NCBI GenBank assembly: GCA_007131285.1
Contig: SLQV01000043.1
Span: 1-53,792 of the forward strand
Reading direction: 5' to 3'
From: Myxococcales bacterium
GTDB taxonomy: Bacteria > Myxococcota_A > Polyangia > Polyangiales > SLQV01
Length of the DNA: 53,792 nucleotides
Both the position numbers and the translations under genes were made by a program. Below the pieces are notes generated by a model, which made no database searches, was not told where the DNA came from, and saw only the letters and a program-made list of their open reading frames with translations. Of this stretch, positions 46,379 through 53,792 are shown in pieces (the first letter of the stretch is position 1; each line of letters begins with the position of its first letter).

Positions 46379-47070
46379 CGCGCCTAAAGTGCCAGCCCCG
46401 CGGCAGTAGGTCCACTTCACAACGCAGGCGTGGACGGGAAGGGCATTCGCCGCTGCATTGTAAGCGTGTGGCCCCAGGCCCCCTCGATTTAGCGCGCGCG
46501 CGCGCGCGGCAGATCTTGTGGGAGACCACCGCATCGGTGGCATCCGTGAAGTCGTCCGAAGCATGCGCTCGTCGATAAGTTTAGGGATAATCAATTGTTG
46601 TGGTGGGTTTCTTTTGGGCGCTTCCGCGTCGGCTGACGATCGACCTCCGAAGCAATTGCCTGCTTATGTTTCGGTTTTGAAAAACTTGGCTGGGGGCTAC
46701 ACGCCGCGTGCGGTCTGCTTTCTCAATCGTTTCGGGCTCCTCGTTCGCCATGATTTTCCATGCCAGTTGCGCACGCGTATTTCTATCTCGAACGCCCTTG
46801 CATCCGCGCTTCGAATGTGAGTAGAACGGCCTCTAGCCTACTACCTGTAGTAGGCTAGGGGCTTCTGAGGGCGGTGAACCTACTACCTGTGGTTTGCGCC
46901 TGTGGAAATCCTGGGGATTTGCTGTGCGCCAGTTGTGGCGTGACGCTGGGGCGTCCTTGCCGCGGTCATGGTTGCAGAGACGTGGCCTTTGGGATGCCGT
47001 CTTGGGGATGCGGGTGGGTGTAGCCGGTGGCGAGCCAAAGGCTTGTACGTTTAGGGGAGGAAAGTAAGGG
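46379..47070. other. 692-bp divergent region upstream of nrdA
   Basis: No convincing gene; the plus frame 46518-46820 lacks any domain. An alternating GC run (about 46492-46508) lies just behind the DUF2723 gene start. The nrd palindrome pair is described separately. A strong ribosome site GGGGAGG with AAGGG stands before the nrdA ATG. Confidence 0.5.
46833..46895 (+). promoter_or_regulatory. Palindrome and tandem half-copy upstream of nrdA, NrdR-box-like
   Basis: CTAGCCTACTAC (46833-46844) and GTAGTAGGCTAG (46847-46858) are perfect inverse arms. The inner 16 bp CTACTACCTGTAGTAG recurs as CTACTACCTGTGGTTT at 46880-46895, exactly 42 bp further on. Its core CTA-n4-TAG fits the outer positions of the NrdR box (CwA-n4-TwG), though the centre differs. 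It lies 176 bp before the nrdA start. It could also be an RNA hairpin. Confidence 0.5.
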
Positions 47071-49737
47071 ATGCTCTTAGAGGCTTTGCAGCAGACGGAA
47101 CAGTCAAAGACTGGCACGGCGCAGGGGTTTGGGGACGCGGAGTTAGAGGGTGTAGGGGCCACGGTCCCAGCAGAACCCACAGAGCTTCGGGACCCCAACG
47201 CGTTAGACCTAACGACCCAGGTGCACGTTGCCGGTGGCACGGCCGACGAGCACGCGGCGAGCGTGCGCCATGGCGTAGATGTGCGGGCGACGCAGCAGCG
47301 TTTGGCCGACGAGCGCGCGAGTGAGCGGAGGCGAGATCGCGCGCATGTCGGTGATGAGGGTGAAGACACCGCCCCGACAATGCGCGTCCTTAAACGTAAT
47401 GGCGGCATTGAACCCGTCGACGTGACCAAGATCGTACGCGCCGTGGGCCGCTGCTGTCCTGGGTTGCGGCATGTCGATGCGAATCGCGTCGCCATCAAAA
47501 CCATCTCCGGGCTCTACGACGGCGCTAGCACCAAGGAACTCGACCAGCTTTCCATTCAGACGGCGGCTTCGCTCATCGCCGAGGAGCCCGAGTACTCGCG
47601 CCTCGCGGCGCGTCTGCTCTCGGCCTACATCTCCAAGGAGGTCCGGGGCCAGTTCATTCACTCCTTCTCCCAGTCCATCCTGCGCGGCCATGAGCTAGGC
47701 CTGATCAACGAACGCCTGGTCAACTTCGTCACCGTTAACCAGCGCAAGCTTGACGACGCCATCGAGCAGGATGGTGATTTTCGCTTTGAATACTTTGGCT
47801 TGCGTACGGTGTACGACCGCTATTTGGTGCGGCATCCCGAGGCTCGGGACGTTATCGAAACGGCGCAGTATTTCTTTATGCGGGTTGCGTGCGCGCTGAG
47901 CGAGACTCCGGCGGAAGCGATTGAACTCTACGGCCTACTGTCGCGCCTTGAGTACATGCCAAGCTCGCCAACGCTCTTCAACGCTGGCACCTGCCACGAG
48001 CAGCTTTCGTCGTGTTTTCTGCTCGATTCCCCTTCGGATGCGCTTGAGTCCATTTATCGTCGTTATACCGATATAGCGCTGCTTTCAAAGTTCTCCGGCG
48101 GCATCGGCCTCGCCTATCACCGCGTGCGTGCACGTGGCTCACTAATCGCTTCCACGAACGGTCATTCCAACGGTATCGTGCCCTGGCTCAAGACGCTGGA
48201 TGCCTCCGTCGCCGCGGTGAACCAAGGCGGCAAGCGCAAGGGCGCATGCTGCGTGTACCTCGAGCCTTGGCACGCTGACATCGAGTCTTTCCTCGAGCTC
48301 CGCGAGAATACCGGTGACGAGGCGCAGCGCACACACAATCTCAACCTCGCCAACTGGGTCAGTGACCTCTTTATGAAGCGCGTCGAGACCGATGCGGATT
48401 GGTCGCTTTTCGACCCGAAGAGCGTCGGTGATTTTCCGGATCTTTTCGGCGAAGCCTTCGAAAAGGCCTACGTGGAAGCCGAAGCCAAAGGTCTTGCGGT
48501 GCGCAAGGTCAAAGCGCGCGACCTCTACGCACGCATGATGCGCTCCCTCGCGCAGACCGGTAACGGCTGGATTACCTTCAAGGATGCGAGCAACCTCAAA
48601 TCCAATCAGACCGCCGACCCGGGAACGCCGGGCGCGGGCGCGGGCCGTACCATTCACCTCTCGAACCTTTGCACCGAGATTCTTGAGGTCACAACAGAAC
48701 AAGAGACCGCGGTGTGCAACCTCGGCTCGATCAACCTGGCGCGCCATCTCGGCGACGACGGGATTGACTACGCCAAGGTGCAGGCCACGGTGGCACGCGC
48801 CGTGCGTCAACTCGATCAGGTCATCGACCTGAACTTCTACCCCATCGATGGGGCACGCGTATCGAATAGCAAATGGCGGCCGGTGGGCCTCGGCCTGATG
48901 GGCCTGCAGGACGTATTTTTCGCGCTCGGCCTGCCCTTCGATTCGGAGGAAGCCAAGGCAATCTCCCGCCGCGTCCAGGAGGAAATTTACTACGCCGCGC
49001 TCCGCGCATCCTGCGAACTGGCGCAAACACGCGGCGCCCACCCAGCGTTTCCCGATACGCGTCTCGCGAAGGGTGTCTTCCAGTTTGAGCTATGGGGCGT
49101 CGCGCCGGCGGACCCCGCCCGCTGGGAGGCGTTGCGTCAGGATATCATGGCGCATGGCCTGCGTAACTCATTGCTGATCGCCATCGCACCCACGGCGACG
49201 ATAGCGTCCATTGCTGGCTGCTACGAATGCATTGAGCCGCAGGTTTCGAATCTCTTCAAGCGTGAGACACTCTCCGGCGAGTTCATTCAGGTCAACCGCC
49301 ATCTGGTACGCGAGTTGAAAAGCCGTGGCCTATGGACCGACGAAATTCGTACCCAGATCAAGACATCCGAAGGCTCGATTCAGCACATCGAAGCCATCCC
49401 CGAAGATGTCCGCCAGGTGTATCGCACGGCCTGGGAGCTTTCGATGCGTGAACTTATCGATATGGCTGCCGAGCGAGGTGCGTTTATCGACCAGAGCCAG
49501 TCGCTTAACCTCTTTGCCGAAAGCCCCAACATTGGTCGTCTCTCGTCGATGTATATGTACGCTTGGAAGCGCGGCTTAAAGACGACATACTATCTGCGTT
49601 CGCGGCCAGCCACGCGCATCAACCAAACCACGGTAGAGAGTCAGCGTCCCCCGGCCCCCGGCGTGGAAGCGCCAGACTTGAGCGCGGTCATCGCCTGCAG
49701 TCTGGAGAATCCCGAGTCCTGCGAGGCGTGCCAATAG
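47071..49737 (+). CDS. nrdA: Ribonucleoside-diphosphate reductase alpha subunit (class Ia)
   Basis: This subunit makes deoxynucleotides and carries the active and allosteric sites. After a non-conserved, charged N-terminal region of 103 residues comes an ATP-cone (MRVLKRNGGIEPVDVTKIVRAV). The catalytic barrel has LSSCFLLDS, GGIGLAYHRVRARGS, LSNLCTEI, AVCNLGSINL and AIAPTATIASIAGCYECIEP. The C-terminal redox pair is SCEACQ. Start 47071 is chosen because GGGGAGG and AAGGG precede it; the ATG at 47380 before the cone has no such signal. nrdB follows after 241 bp. Confidence 0.95.
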   Translation: MLLEALQQTEQSKTGTAQGFGDAELEGVGATVPAEPTELRDPNALDLTTQVHVAGGTADEHAASVRHGVDVRATQQRLADERASERRRDRAHVGDEGEDTAPTMRVLKRNGGIEPVDVTKIVRAVGRCCPGLRHVDANRVAIKTISGLYDGASTKELDQLSIQTAASLIAEEPEYSRLAARLLSAYISKEVRGQFIHSFSQSILRGHELGLINERLVNFVTVNQRKLDDAIEQDGDFRFEYFGLRTVYDRYLVRHPEARDVIETAQYFFMRVACALSETPAEAIELYGLLSRLEYMPSSPTLFNAGTCHEQLSSCFLLDSPSDALESIYRRYTDIALLSKFSGGIGLAYHRVRARGSLIASTNGHSNGIVPWLKTLDASVAAVNQGGKRKGACCVYLEPWHADIESFLELRENTGDEAQRTHNLNLANWVSDLFMKRVETDADWSLFDPKSVGDFPDLFGEAFEKAYVEAEAKGLAVRKVKARDLYARMMRSLAQTGNGWITFKDASNLKSNQTADPGTPGAGAGRTIHLSNLCTEILEVTTEQETAVCNLGSINLARHLGDDGIDYAKVQATVARAVRQLDQVIDLNFYPIDGARVSNSKWRPVGLGLMGLQDVFFALGLPFDSEEAKAISRRVQEEIYYAALRASCELAQTRGAHPAFPDTRLAKGVFQFELWGVAPADPARWEALRQDIMAHGLRNSLLIAIAPTATIASIAGCYECIEPQVSNLFKRETLSGEFIQVNRHLVRELKSRGLWTDEIRTQIKTSEGSIQHIEAIPEDVRQVYRTAWELSMRELIDMAAERGAFIDQSQSLNLFAESPNIGRLSSMYMYAWKRGLKTTYYLRSRPATRINQTTVESQRPPAPGVEAPDLSAVIACSLENPESCEACQ

Positions 49738-49978
49738 CGCGCGCGTTTCGTTGGCGTCGGGGTGGACGACCGCCCGGATGTCAGCCGGGGGTACGCCTAA
49801 GTCGGTGCATGTAGGGCAGGATTTTTGGGCCGCTACCTAGTGGAAATATCAGCGTTTCGGCCCCATAATTAAGAGAGTGAGATAAAGCGATGCGCTTGGA
49901 CCAGTTGCCCGGTTTCAAAGACCAGCGGTTGGCATGACGCTTGGTGAATCTCAGCGCGTAAGAAGGTAGGACACAGAT

Positions 49979-50977
49979 ATGTTGCTCGATCCCGGAATGA
50001 ATCTGACCTTGCGGCCCATGCGCTACCCAAAGTTTTACGAGATGTATCGCGCTTCGATCCGCAATACATGGACGGTAGAAGAGGTTGATTTCTCGACCGA
50101 TATCGTGGATCTGCACACCAAGCTGACCGACGGAGACCGGCATGTTGTCAGCCGTCTTGTCGCCTTTTTCGCGACAGGAGACTCCATCGTGTCCAATAAC
50201 CTGGTGCTGAACCTCTACAAGCACATCAACGCGCCGGAAGCGCGCATGTACTTATCGCGTCAGCTCTACGAAGAGGCGCTGCACGTCCAGTTCTACCTGA
50301 CCCTCCTCGACACCTACGTGCCCGACCTGGAGGAACGCGCCAAGGCATTCTCCGCTATCGAGCAAATCCCCTCGATTAAACGCAAAGGTGAGTTCTGTCA
50401 GAAGTGGATAGACTCCATCCACGACCTCGATAGCCTGCAAACTGAGGAAGACCGACGCAACTTCCTCATGAATCTGATCTGCTTTGCTACGTGCATCGAA
50501 GGACTGTTCTTCTTCGCGGCCTTTGCTTACGTGTACTTCTTCCGGTCACGAGGGCTACTGCATGGTCTCGCCGCGGGCACAAACTGGGTCTTCCGCGACG
50601 AGAGTGCGCACATGAACTTTGCCTTCGAGGTCGTCGAGACCGTCCGGCGCGAAGAGCCCGACCTCTTCGACGATGCGTTGAAGGCACGTATTGCCGCGAT
50701 GATCGACGAGGCGGTGAGCTGCGAGCTAGCCTTTGCGGAAGATCTTCTCAGCGGCGGCATTCCGGGCCTTTCGCTCAAAGAAATGCGCGAATACCTTGAG
50801 TATGTTGCAGACCAGCGTCTCGCGACGCTGGGCTTAGAGAAGCGCTACTTTGCGAAGAACCCCTTCGGCTTCATGGAGCTTCAGGACGTCCAAGAGCTCA
50901 CCAACTTCTTCGAACGCCGAGTTTCCTCTTACCAAGTCGGCGTTACCGGAGATGTTTGCTTCGACGCCACATTTTAG
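49979..50977 (+). CDS. nrdB: Ribonucleoside-diphosphate reductase beta subunit (class Ia)
   Basis: This is the radical-generating subunit that partners NrdA. The 332-aa product keeps the di-metal ligands: Asp in FFATGDSIVSNN, Glu and His in EEALHVQFY, Glu in CIEGLFFF, and Glu and His in FRDESAHMNF. The Tyr four residues after the first His (HVQFY) corresponds to the radical Tyr122 of E. coli, so it is not the tyrosine-less class Ic type. The last residues, VCFDATF, form the acidic tail that binds NrdA. It is probably expressed with nrdA. Confidence 0.96.
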   Translation: MLLDPGMNLTLRPMRYPKFYEMYRASIRNTWTVEEVDFSTDIVDLHTKLTDGDRHVVSRLVAFFATGDSIVSNNLVLNLYKHINAPEARMYLSRQLYEEALHVQFYLTLLDTYVPDLEERAKAFSAIEQIPSIKRKGEFCQKWIDSIHDLDSLQTEEDRRNFLMNLICFATCIEGLFFFAAFAYVYFFRSRGLLHGLAAGTNWVFRDESAHMNFAFEVVETVRREEPDLFDDALKARIAAMIDEAVSCELAFAEDLLSGGIPGLSLKEMREYLEYVADQRLATLGLEKRYFAKNPFGFMELQDVQELTNFFERRVSSYQVGVTGDVCFDATF

Positions 50978-51059
50978 AAGAGCACCGAAGCCTAGGTATC
51001 GCAGCTGGCGCCTCCGGGTGCGTGCCGGATGGTCTCGGCGGCCAAGTGTCGGCAGGCAG

Positions 51060-52283
51060 CTAAGTGTTGGGGGGGAATAGCGCCTTGAACGGCATAGTCT
51101 CGAGTTCTTCGGCAGTGTAGGGGCGCCGAGCGGGTCCGATGCCGGCCCAAAGCAGCGAGAAGCGTCCGGCGTCGGGTTCAACGACAACGCTGTGCAGTCT
51201 GGGACGCGTCTCGAGCAGCGCGCCTTCGCGACCATCGACAAATAGCCGTGGGGGCACGTTGGGCAGGTTAAAGCGCACGTTTTCTCGGCTAGGATGTAGA
51301 CGCACAAGTTCGATGGCCTCGCCCGGTCCCACCCTCCGTGCGAGTCCCAGAGAAGCTCCATTCGCGAAGTAGGGAGAGACGCGCTCGAGGTCCGGGTCTG
51401 ATTCGGAGTCCGCAAGCAGTGCAGTAAAAACGCTTTTGGGATAAAACCCCCGGCGCACCTCGGTGTAATGTTGGGAGAGCGGGGCGTGCTCCGTCGGTAG
51501 CCCCGCGCACGCACAGCGGGGAAAAAGGGATGGTTCCTGCCAGCCTAGCGTCCATGGAAGCGGCATGCGCGGCCATAGGTCTGGGGACCCGGCGGCGAGT
51601 TGCTCCGGGTGAAGGCGGCCCGTCGGCTCCTCAAGCTGCGGGAGCTGGAAATGGTCAAAAGACGCGCGCGTCACCTCGACCAGATAGCCACGCCCGAACG
51701 GGTTGCGCGGGTAGCGGTAGGGGCTCGCCTCCGCCACCGCTTCGTCGTCACCCAGTAGGTCGCGCGCCTCCTCGTAGGGGTTGCCGTAGCGCGCCTCCGC
51801 AGCCACGTCGCTGCCCCCGTAGGCCAGCGCCATGGTTAGCGGAACGGCGCCCGTAAAGGGCTGTGCATCAGAGAAACGAACCCGACCAAGATGGTCGAGC
51901 CCCGCGCTTCGCTCCCCCAGCACGCTCAGAACCTTGCGGTGCTTGCCAATCGTTATCGCGGCTTCGAACGAGCGCTCCCCCCTGCGGGGGTACGCGTGTC
52001 CCAGCACAACGACGTCCGTCAGTGGTTTGAAGGGATAGAGGTCGCTGTCGTGCAGCATCAGCCCGAGCGGGCTCGCCGGGTCATCGACACAATCCTCGTA
52101 GAGATGCACCTGACTCTCAGCGGGCCAAATCCGGCCATCGACATCGAACGCATAGGTGCGCTTCGCCAGAACGAGCAGCGCAAAGAGGGATCCACCCCGG
52201 AGCTGTGCTTCCGTGCCCTCCATCCCAGCGGGCGTCTCAATCGACAACTGCCTGGCGGCTCCTCCTGATGCGCCGAGCTCCAC
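51060..52283 (-). CDS. DUF2169 domain protein (type VI secretion accessory)
   Basis: Proteins of this family are commonly encoded beside type VI secretion PAAR/VgrG or effector genes and are thought to help load them. The 407-aa product has LLVLAKRTYAFDVDGRIWPAES, LMLHDSDLYPFKPLTDVVVLGHAYPRRGERSFEAAITIGKHRKVLSVLGER and FGRGYLVEV, which match the domain. The start is a GTG that overlaps the stop of the upstream PAAR-like gene by one base, so they are coupled. It is convergent with nrdB. Confidence 0.85.
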   Translation of the reverse strand: MELGASGGAARQLSIETPAGMEGTEAQLRGGSLFALLVLAKRTYAFDVDGRIWPAESQVHLYEDCVDDPASPLGLMLHDSDLYPFKPLTDVVVLGHAYPRRGERSFEAAITIGKHRKVLSVLGERSAGLDHLGRVRFSDAQPFTGAVPLTMALAYGGSDVAAEARYGNPYEEARDLLGDDEAVAEASPYRYPRNPFGRGYLVEVTRASFDHFQLPQLEEPTGRLHPEQLAAGSPDLWPRMPLPWTLGWQEPSLFPRCACAGLPTEHAPLSQHYTEVRRGFYPKSVFTALLADSESDPDLERVSPYFANGASLGLARRVGPGEAIELVRLHPSRENVRFNLPNVPPRLFVDGREGALLETRPRLHSVVVEPDAGRFSLLWAGIGPARRPYTAEELETMPFKALFPPNT

Positions 52284-53107
52284 TAGAACGCCTCCACGCC
52301 CTGGAGCAACGCGGCGTAAGTTGCTTCTGTCGCGGCGCTTTCCTTGGTGTAGTCCGGCGCGCCTCCCTGGGCGGCCAGGCCCGAAGTCAAAGCGCGGTTC
52401 GCAATCTCCGACGGAATTCTCATCTCCAGCTCGGTGCGACTGAACACCCGGATATTGCGCCCCGTTATCTGGCCGCGCGTTTTCAGGTAGCGGTCCGAGA
52501 GCAACCGCCCTGAAGCTCCCCCGGGATGACGGAGGGCTCTTCGCAGTATCTTGCGCCGCATGCGCGCCTCCGCACGAGAGTTCGAGCGACTAAAGTATTT
52601 GCTGACCAGTTTTGCCTGCACATGCGCGGCGACGATGCTGAGTAGGCCTCCCATTAAGTCACTCAAGCTCATGCGTGACGACACCGTGCCAGGAGCTATG
52701 ACCTTAAACATCGTGATAATTGGGAAGTTAGAACAGTTGTCGCTAAACCCGAGTACGACCGCGGGTGCGACTGCGACGGCGCTTGGGCCGCCAGGTGTCC
52801 CGACCTGCACACTGCTCACTGAGAAGTTGAGCGTAGACCCGCTTAGCAGCACATGAACGGGGAAGATAAGATTCGGTCCGGTCGGAATGTGTGGAATGAG
52901 TGCGCCGATGTCGTGACCGTTCGTGACCGTTTGGAAGTTGTCACACAGCACCGTGCGGCTGAGGGTATCCGGCGAGGTCAAAGCCCACTTCAGTCGCGCG
53001 CAGGTGAGATGCGGAAAGTTGGGGACAGGCGGGCCAATAGGGCTCGGCATCGACTCGTGGATATCGAGACCAACCATCACGTGTGCCGATTTATGAAGGT
53101 TTTGCAT
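52283..53107 (-). CDS. PAAR-like (DUF4150-type) protein with basic C-terminal extension
   Basis: The 274-aa product sits between two DUF2169 genes, the usual place of a PAAR-like spike-tip protein. It starts VMVGLDIHESMPSPIGPPVPNFPHL, resembling PAAR/DUF4150 metal-binding repeats, and has a second block TVLCDNFQTVTNGHDIGALIPHIPTGPN. Gly/Ser/Val-rich strands follow. The last 100 residues are basic (SRSNSRAEARMRRKILRRAL) and may be an effector or linker region of unknown type. The family call is by pattern and context, not certain. Confidence 0.6.
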   Translation of the reverse strand: MQNLHKSAHVMVGLDIHESMPSPIGPPVPNFPHLTCARLKWALTSPDTLSRTVLCDNFQTVTNGHDIGALIPHIPTGPNLIFPVHVLLSGSTLNFSVSSVQVGTPGGPSAVAVAPAVVLGFSDNCSNFPIITMFKVIAPGTVSSRMSLSDLMGGLLSIVAAHVQAKLVSKYFSRSNSRAEARMRRKILRRALRHPGGASGRLLSDRYLKTRGQITGRNIRVFSRTELEMRIPSEIANRALTSGLAAQGGAPDYTKESAATEATYAALLQGVEAF

Positions 53108-53234
53108 GGGTCACTTGGTATTTCCCTAAGCCGTCACAGGTTCTTAAGGGAGGGGCGTTCGCGTGGGTGTGTAGGTCGGGGGGCACTTAGGCATTTGGGA
53201 TTCGCACGTGAGGGGGAGATAGCCGGTCCGTCCG

Positions 53235-53792
53235 TTAGGAAGGCGCCGCATCCGGCATGGGCAGCAGGTGGCACTCCCGCACTTCTTTCGCGATAACGCG
53301 ATAAGTAAACGGGAAGCGATAGCTGATAAATAGTAGCCCGCGTTCCGCATCAATGCCGATTTGATCAATGGCGAGTGGTCGCTCGTGGAGCGCATCGCCC
53401 AAGCGCAGCTGGACCCATGCGCCGGGACCCTGCAGCTGAAAGCTCAGCGCGCCGTCGGGATGCAAGCCTTCCACCTGGACCGGTTGCCCGGGCGCAACGC
53501 CCTCGAGGACCATACGTGGAAAGGCCGCATTGTGGAGCCGCGGTGTGAGCATCTCGATGGCACTTTTGTCCTCACTTAGCTTGGTGCCGCTCAAGATACG
53601 CAGTCCGTGTGTTTGAGGGCAGAATCCTACGCCTGCCGGTTCGGGTTGGTCGCGCCAATGTCTGATGGGTGCCTCCACGAGCTCGAGATTCGGCAAGGGG
53701 CCATCGATTGCCGCATCCTGCTCGATGTAATAGCCCCGGCCTTCGGGGTTGAGGGGGTAGGGCACGCTCAGGCCGTCCCACACAGTCCGGCC
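53235..53792 (-). CDS. DUF2169 domain protein, partial (cut by window edge)
   Basis: Only the C-terminal part lies in the window; the frame runs to the edge at 53792 with no clear start. The visible part has YPLNPEGRGYYIEQ, IRHWRDQPEPAGVGFCPQTH and LPNLELVE, which correspond to the second half of DUF2169 proteins. It is 127 bp upstream of the PAAR-like gene on the same strand, giving a DUF2169 / PAAR-like / DUF2169 order. Confidence 0.75.
   Translation of the reverse strand, partial: GRTVWDGLSVPYPLNPEGRGYYIEQDAAIDGPLPNLELVEAPIRHWRDQPEPAGVGFCPQTHGLRILSGTKLSEDKSAIEMLTPRLHNAAFPRMVLEGVAPGQPVQVEGLHPDGALSFQLQGPGAWVQLRLGDALHERPLAIDQIGIDAERGLLFISYRFPFTYRVIAKEVRECHLLPMPDAAPS

Noticed and set aside
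46492-46508. Alternating GC run
   Set aside because: A short simple repeat in GC-rich intergenic DNA; nothing suggests a function.
46518-46820. 100-aa plus-strand frame upstream of nrdA
   Set aside because: It has no domain, poor ribosome site and overlaps the likely control region.
48142-49041. 299-aa minus-strand frame opposite nrdA
   Set aside because: Shadow of the catalytic domain of the reductase.

Overview
The window looks like chromosome from a moderately GC-rich Gram-negative bacterium of the old deltaproteobacterial group, most likely Myxococcota-related. This placement is inferred from gene content. It rests on a conserved N-terminal block (NVRHRG..YHVQTEDSG) that I recall from myxobacterial hypothetical proteins, a response regulator with a Cro/CI-type output domain, a membrane Fe-S oxidoreductase with two CCG domains, a DUF2723 membrane protein, DUF2169/PAAR-like genes and a TIGR01459-type HAD protein. 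No database search was possible.

Bases 1-17.5 kb hold the tuf-S10-spc-alpha ribosomal superoperon, all on the + strand: tuf, rpsJ, rplD, rplW, rplB, rpsS, rplV, rpsC, rplP, rpmC, rpsQ, rplN, rplX, rplE, rpsH, rplF, rplR, rpsE, rpmD, rplO, secY, adk, rpmJ, rpsM, rpsK, rpsD, rpoA, rplQ, then argS. Four genes usually found here are missing: rplC between rpsJ and rplD, rpsN between rplE and rpsH, and map and infA between adk and rpmJ. Several 100-275 bp spacers interrupt an otherwise tight operon. rpmD and rpmJ are too short for the ORF track and are added here.

Bases 17.5-31.5 kb are accessory. They hold a peroxiredoxin-like lipoprotein, then a three-gene partner-switching signalling module (a mosaic PP2C/SpoIIE phosphatase, an STAS-like protein and an anti-sigma-type ATPase). 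Next come a decayed OpgH/MdoH-like glucosyltransferase, a HAD hydrolase, a kinase-fold phosphotransferase, an unrecognised lipoprotein, a myxobacterial-type conserved protein, a receiver plus degenerate GGDEF protein, and an RsmB-type rRNA methyltransferase. The methyltransferase carries an insert with a perfect 14-bp inverted repeat.

Bases 31.7-38.2 kb hold tRNA-Pro(CGG) with a good promoter, a response regulator with an XRE output, a Wzx-type flippase, the Fe-S oxidoreductase and pyruvate kinase. A broken LamG-like remnant follows. Bases 38.7-46.4 kb hold four large polytopic membrane proteins of GT-C glycosyltransferase type, the last a DUF2723 protein. Together with the flippase they suggest envelope glycan or protein-glycan assembly.

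Bases 46.4-51 kb hold class Ia ribonucleotide reductase. nrdA has a 103-residue disordered N-terminal extension and sits behind a 26-bp palindrome with a second half-conserved copy 42 bp downstream. nrdB follows. The window ends in a minus-strand DUF2169 / PAAR-like / DUF2169 block typical of type VI secretion accessory loci; the last gene is cut by the window edge.
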